NCBI GenBank assembly: GCA_038040285.1
Contig: JBBPIN010000007.1
Span: 22,267-86,266 of the forward strand
Direction of reading: 5' to 3'
Length of the DNA: 64,000 bases
Source of the DNA: Mayfieldus sp038040285
GTDB lineage: Bacteria > Actinomycetota > Thermoleophilia > Solirubrobacterales > 70-9
Of the stretch, positions 61,789 to 64,000 are shown piece by piece. The translations under genes and the position numbers were made by a program. The stretch's first letter is position 1, and each line of letters opens with the position of its first letter. Below the pieces are notes generated by a model. That model ran no database searches, was not told where the DNA came from, and saw only the letters and a list, made by a program, of their open reading frames with translations.

Positions 61789-62880
61789 CTAGAACAGGGT
61801 CGCAGCGCCTTCCGGCACCGGGATTTTGAGGTGCTCGAAGGCGCGCTGGGTGAGGACGCGTCCGCGCGGGGTCCGCTTCATCAGGCCCTGCTGGAGCAGG
61901 TAGGGCTCGAGCACGTCCTCGATCGTGTCCTCCTCCTCTCCGATCGCAACCGCGAGCGTCGAAAGGCCGACTGGCCCGCCCGAGAACTTGGTCGCGACAA
62001 TCTCCAGCAGGATGCGGTCGTGGCGATCGAGGCCGGCGAGGTCGACCTCGAGCATCTCCAGCGCCGCGATCGCGACCTCTGCGGTGACCTTGCCCTCGCC
62101 CTTTACCTGGGCGAAGTCGCGGACCCGCTTCAGCAGCCGGTTGGCGACCCTTGGGGTGCCACGCGAGCGCTCTGAGATCGCCACCGCTCCCTCGCGATCG
62201 ACCTCGATATCGAGGATGACTGCCGAGCGCTCGACGATCTTGGCCAGGTCGGGCGGCGAGTAGTGCTCGAGCCGATGGCCGACGCCGAAGCGGTCGCGCA
62301 ATGGCGTGGTCAGCAAACCGCTGCGCGTCGTCGCCCCGATCAGCGTGAACGGGGGCAGCGGCAGTGTCACGGTTCGCGCCCCGGCGCCCTGGCCCAGCAC
62401 GACCGGAAGCTGCGAGTCCTCCATGGCCGGGTAGAGGGTCTCCTCCACGGCGCGGCCGAGACGGTGGATCTCGTCGATGAAGAACACGCTGCCGGGCTCC
62501 AATGCGGTGAGGAAGGCCGCCACGTCGGCCTTTCGCTCCAGCGCCGGCCCCGCGGTCTGCACGAGCGGCACGCCCATCTCGGCGGCCACGATGCAGGCGA
62601 GCGACGTCTTGCCGAGGCCCGGTGGGCCGGCCAGCAGCACGTGGTCGAGCGGCTCGCCGCGACGTTTGGCCGCCTCGATGAAGATCGAGAGCTGCTCGGT
62701 GACCTGCTCCTGGTTTACGAAGTCGGCGAGGGTCGAGGGGCGCAGCGAGCGGTCCAGCTCCTCGTCGCCGCCGCCGCCGGCGCGGGCATCGTGCACCCGG
62801 ACCTCGGCGTCGTCGGGGGGCAGGGAGTCGGCTCCCGGGGTACGGATCCTCGGGCCGCTGATGTCGGGCGCCTCGCTCAC
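61789..62880 (-). CDS. ruvB: Holliday junction branch-migration ATPase RuvB
   Basis: A 363-aa AAA+ motor. It has Walker A in LLAGPPGLGKTSLA, Walker B in VFFIDEIHRL, sensor 1 GATTRSGLLTTPLRDRFG and a C-terminal winged helix (LMKRTPRGRVLTQRA). An acidic N-terminal extension of about 35 residues precedes the standard start. The GTG overlaps the ruvA stop as GTGA. Confidence 0.97.
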   Translation of the reverse strand: MSEAPDISGPRIRTPGADSLPPDDAEVRVHDARAGGGGDEELDRSLRPSTLADFVNQEQVTEQLSIFIEAAKRRGEPLDHVLLAGPPGLGKTSLACIVAAEMGVPLVQTAGPALERKADVAAFLTALEPGSVFFIDEIHRLGRAVEETLYPAMEDSQLPVVLGQGAGARTVTLPLPPFTLIGATTRSGLLTTPLRDRFGVGHRLEHYSPPDLAKIVERSAVILDIEVDREGAVAISERSRGTPRVANRLLKRVRDFAQVKGEGKVTAEVAIAALEMLEVDLAGLDRHDRILLEIVATKFSGGPVGLSTLAVAIGEEEDTIEDVLEPYLLQQGLMKRTPRGRVLTQRAFEHLKIPVPEGAATLF

Positions 62881-63473
62881 GCCGTCGACCTCGCCTCCCC
62901 GGCCCGGCGCAAAGCCTCCGCGATCAGCTCCTCGGGCTGCTCGCTGTCGGCGTCGCCGAGCAACTCCTCGGCCTCAGACGGCGAGTAGCCGAGGTTGACG
63001 AGGCCGTCGCGGGCAAGCGACCGCGGATCGCCACCCCGTTCGGCTCCTACCGCGATTGCCTCCTCGAGCTTTCCGGCCACCTTCTCGCGCAGCTCGACGA
63101 TGATCCGCTCCGCGGTCCGCTTGCCGATCCCCGGCACGGCCTGGAAGCGCTTCGCGTCGCCGGCCGCGATCGCGCGCAGAAGATCGCGCGAGGTGCCGCC
63201 CCCGAGCACCGCGATCGCCACCTTGGGACCGACCCCGCTCACAGAGATCAGCTCGCGGAACAGGTCGCGTTCCTCCTCGGAGGCAAAGCCGTACAGCGCC
63301 AGCGAGTCGTCGCGGGCGATCAGCTCCGCGTGCAGGAACCCCTCGCGGCCGGTGGCCGGCACGGACTTCAGCGTCTCGGCGGAGACCGTGAGCCGGTAGC
63401 CGACGCCGCCAGCGTCGATGACCACGTGGTCCGGGCGTCGGACCAGGACCTCGCCCCGCACCGCGGCGATCAT
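62877..63473 (-). CDS. ruvA: Holliday junction DNA-binding protein RuvA
   Basis: A 198-aa RuvA: OB fold (MIAAVRGEVLVRRPDHVVIDAGGVGYRL), tandem helix-hairpin-helix (LISVSGVGPKVAIAVL, FQAVPGIGKRTAERIIVEL), and the C-terminal RuvB-binding domain (LVNLGYSPSEAEELL). The ATG overlaps the ruvC stop as ATGA. Confidence 0.97.
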   Translation of the reverse strand: MIAAVRGEVLVRRPDHVVIDAGGVGYRLTVSAETLKSVPATGREGFLHAELIARDDSLALYGFASEEERDLFRELISVSGVGPKVAIAVLGGGTSRDLLRAIAAGDAKRFQAVPGIGKRTAERIIVELREKVAGKLEEAIAVGAERGGDPRSLARDGLVNLGYSPSEAEELLGDADSEQPEELIAEALRRAGEARSTA

Positions 63474-64000
63474 CCGCTCAAGTTCTCCGCACTGGCAGCA
63501 GGCCTGCGCGGCTCGCCGGCGTGCGACATGCGCCTCACCGAGATCTCATCCTTCAAAGCACCACCGCCCGCGTGGCAGATCGCCACCGCAAGCGCGTCGG
63601 CGGCGTGCTCGGACATCGGTGGCTCGGGGAGGCCAAGCAGCGTCCCGACCATCCGCTGAACCTGCTTCTTGCCGGCGGCGCCGCTGCCGCAAACGGCCAT
63701 CTTGATCGCCTGCGGCGTGTAGGCGAAGCAGCCCACGCCGCGCTGACCGGCGGCCAGCAGCGCCACGCCGCAGGCCTGGCCAACCGTCATCGCAGAGCGA
63801 ACGTTGCGCCCGAAGTAGAGGTCCTCAAGGGCCAGCGCCTTCGGGTCGTGCCACTCGATCAGCTCCGAGAGCGCCTTGTGGATGCGCGCCAGCCGCCGCT
63901 CAGGCGGCTCATCGGGGGTGGTCTCAATCACCCCACCGTCCAGCGCAACCATGTGGGCGCCCTCGATCCGTACGACGCCGAACCCGAGGTTGGCCGCGCC
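63470..64000 (-). CDS. ruvC: Holliday junction resolvase RuvC, 5' end beyond window
   Basis: About 176 codons are present; the frame is open to the window edge, reading GAANLGFGVVRIEGAHMVALDGG, so only about the first ten residues (with the first catalytic Asp) are missing. Other acidic residues are in LALEDLYFGRNV and SEHAADALAVAICHA. The ATG at 63952 is internal to the first strand-turn and is not the real start. Confidence 0.94.
   Translation of the reverse strand, partial: GAANLGFGVVRIEGAHMVALDGGVIETTPDEPPERRLARIHKALSELIEWHDPKALALEDLYFGRNVRSAMTVGQACGVALLAAGQRGVGCFAYTPQAIKMAVCGSGAAGKKQVQRMVGTLLGLPEPPMSEHAADALAVAICHAGGGALKDEISVRRMSHAGEPRRPAASAENLSG

Overview
The window is very GC-rich and reads as a chromosomal segment of a deep-branching actinobacterium, most likely class Thermoleophilia (Solirubrobacterales/Gaiellales-like). 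The actinobacterial signs are mihF upstream of gmk-rpoZ-coaBC, the ruvCAB-sec-recJ-relA neighbourhood, a PyrR-type pyr leader, a 6C-like small RNA and a PPOX/F420-type flavin protein. Departures from ordinary Actinomycetia are class 1B PyrD with PyrK, a single fused SecDF, and a NusA carrying a zinc-finger-like segment and acidic tail. The class assignment is inference. I see no prophage, insertion sequence, CRISPR array or rRNA; one tRNA (Arg, anticodon CCG) is present.

Layout. 1-3.5 kb, minus: start of cinA, a RodZ-like HTH membrane protein and ftsK. 3.6-5.9 kb, plus: an OmpR-type two-component pair followed by a structured RNA that ends in a strong terminator. 5.9-16.4 kb, minus: RNase J, dapA, an amidase, dapB, an M16 protease, pnp, two thiol-redox proteins, rpsO and ribF. 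16.4-23.3 kb, minus: truB, nrnA, rbfA, DUF503, infB, nusA and rimP, headed by a promoter and an intrinsic-terminator leader. 23.4-26.8 kb, minus: dtd, a TPR protein, coaBC, rpoZ, gmk and mihF, with a strong and apparently leaderless mihF promoter. 26.8-36.9 kb, minus: the pyrimidine operon pyrR-pyrB-pyrC-(isochorismatase)-carA-(SnoaL)-carB-pyrK-pyrD, mostly joined by 4-nt stop/start overlaps.

37-52.8 kb is the accessory part. It holds a frameshifted haloalkane-dehalogenase-like hydrolase, rnz, tRNA-Arg, an SRPBCC protein, a PPOX protein, RidA, SRAP, a CDP-glucose-type sugar pair, a frameshifted quinone-reductase-like gene, a VOC protein, and a SAM-riboswitch-controlled threonine-synthase-like gene coupled to a MoaD/ThiS sulfur carrier. 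Then come OsmC, CorA, two HIT proteins, a phosphohexomutase, a metallo-beta-lactamase-fold protein, a lipid kinase and two SnoaL paralogues. 52.9-64 kb, minus: relA/spoT, recJ, a small membrane protein, fused secDF, a zinc-ribbon/PAS protein, ruvB, ruvA and partial ruvC.

Points most worth attention: (1) the SAM-I riboswitch, ThrC-like and MoaD-like operon, which suggests a sulfur-carrier route to homocysteine; (2) a repeated ~50-nt cassette that supplies a stop codon, Shine-Dalgarno and first codons at two unrelated gene junctions; (3) dispersed cassettes of four 7-nt units at gene borders, one as an inverted pair inside truB in frame; (4) leader attenuators before rimP-nusA-infB, rpsO and thrC; (5) a recurrent -10-like hexamer 6-9 nt before start codons, implying many leaderless mRNAs; (6) three frameshifts in accessory genes while every core gene is intact.
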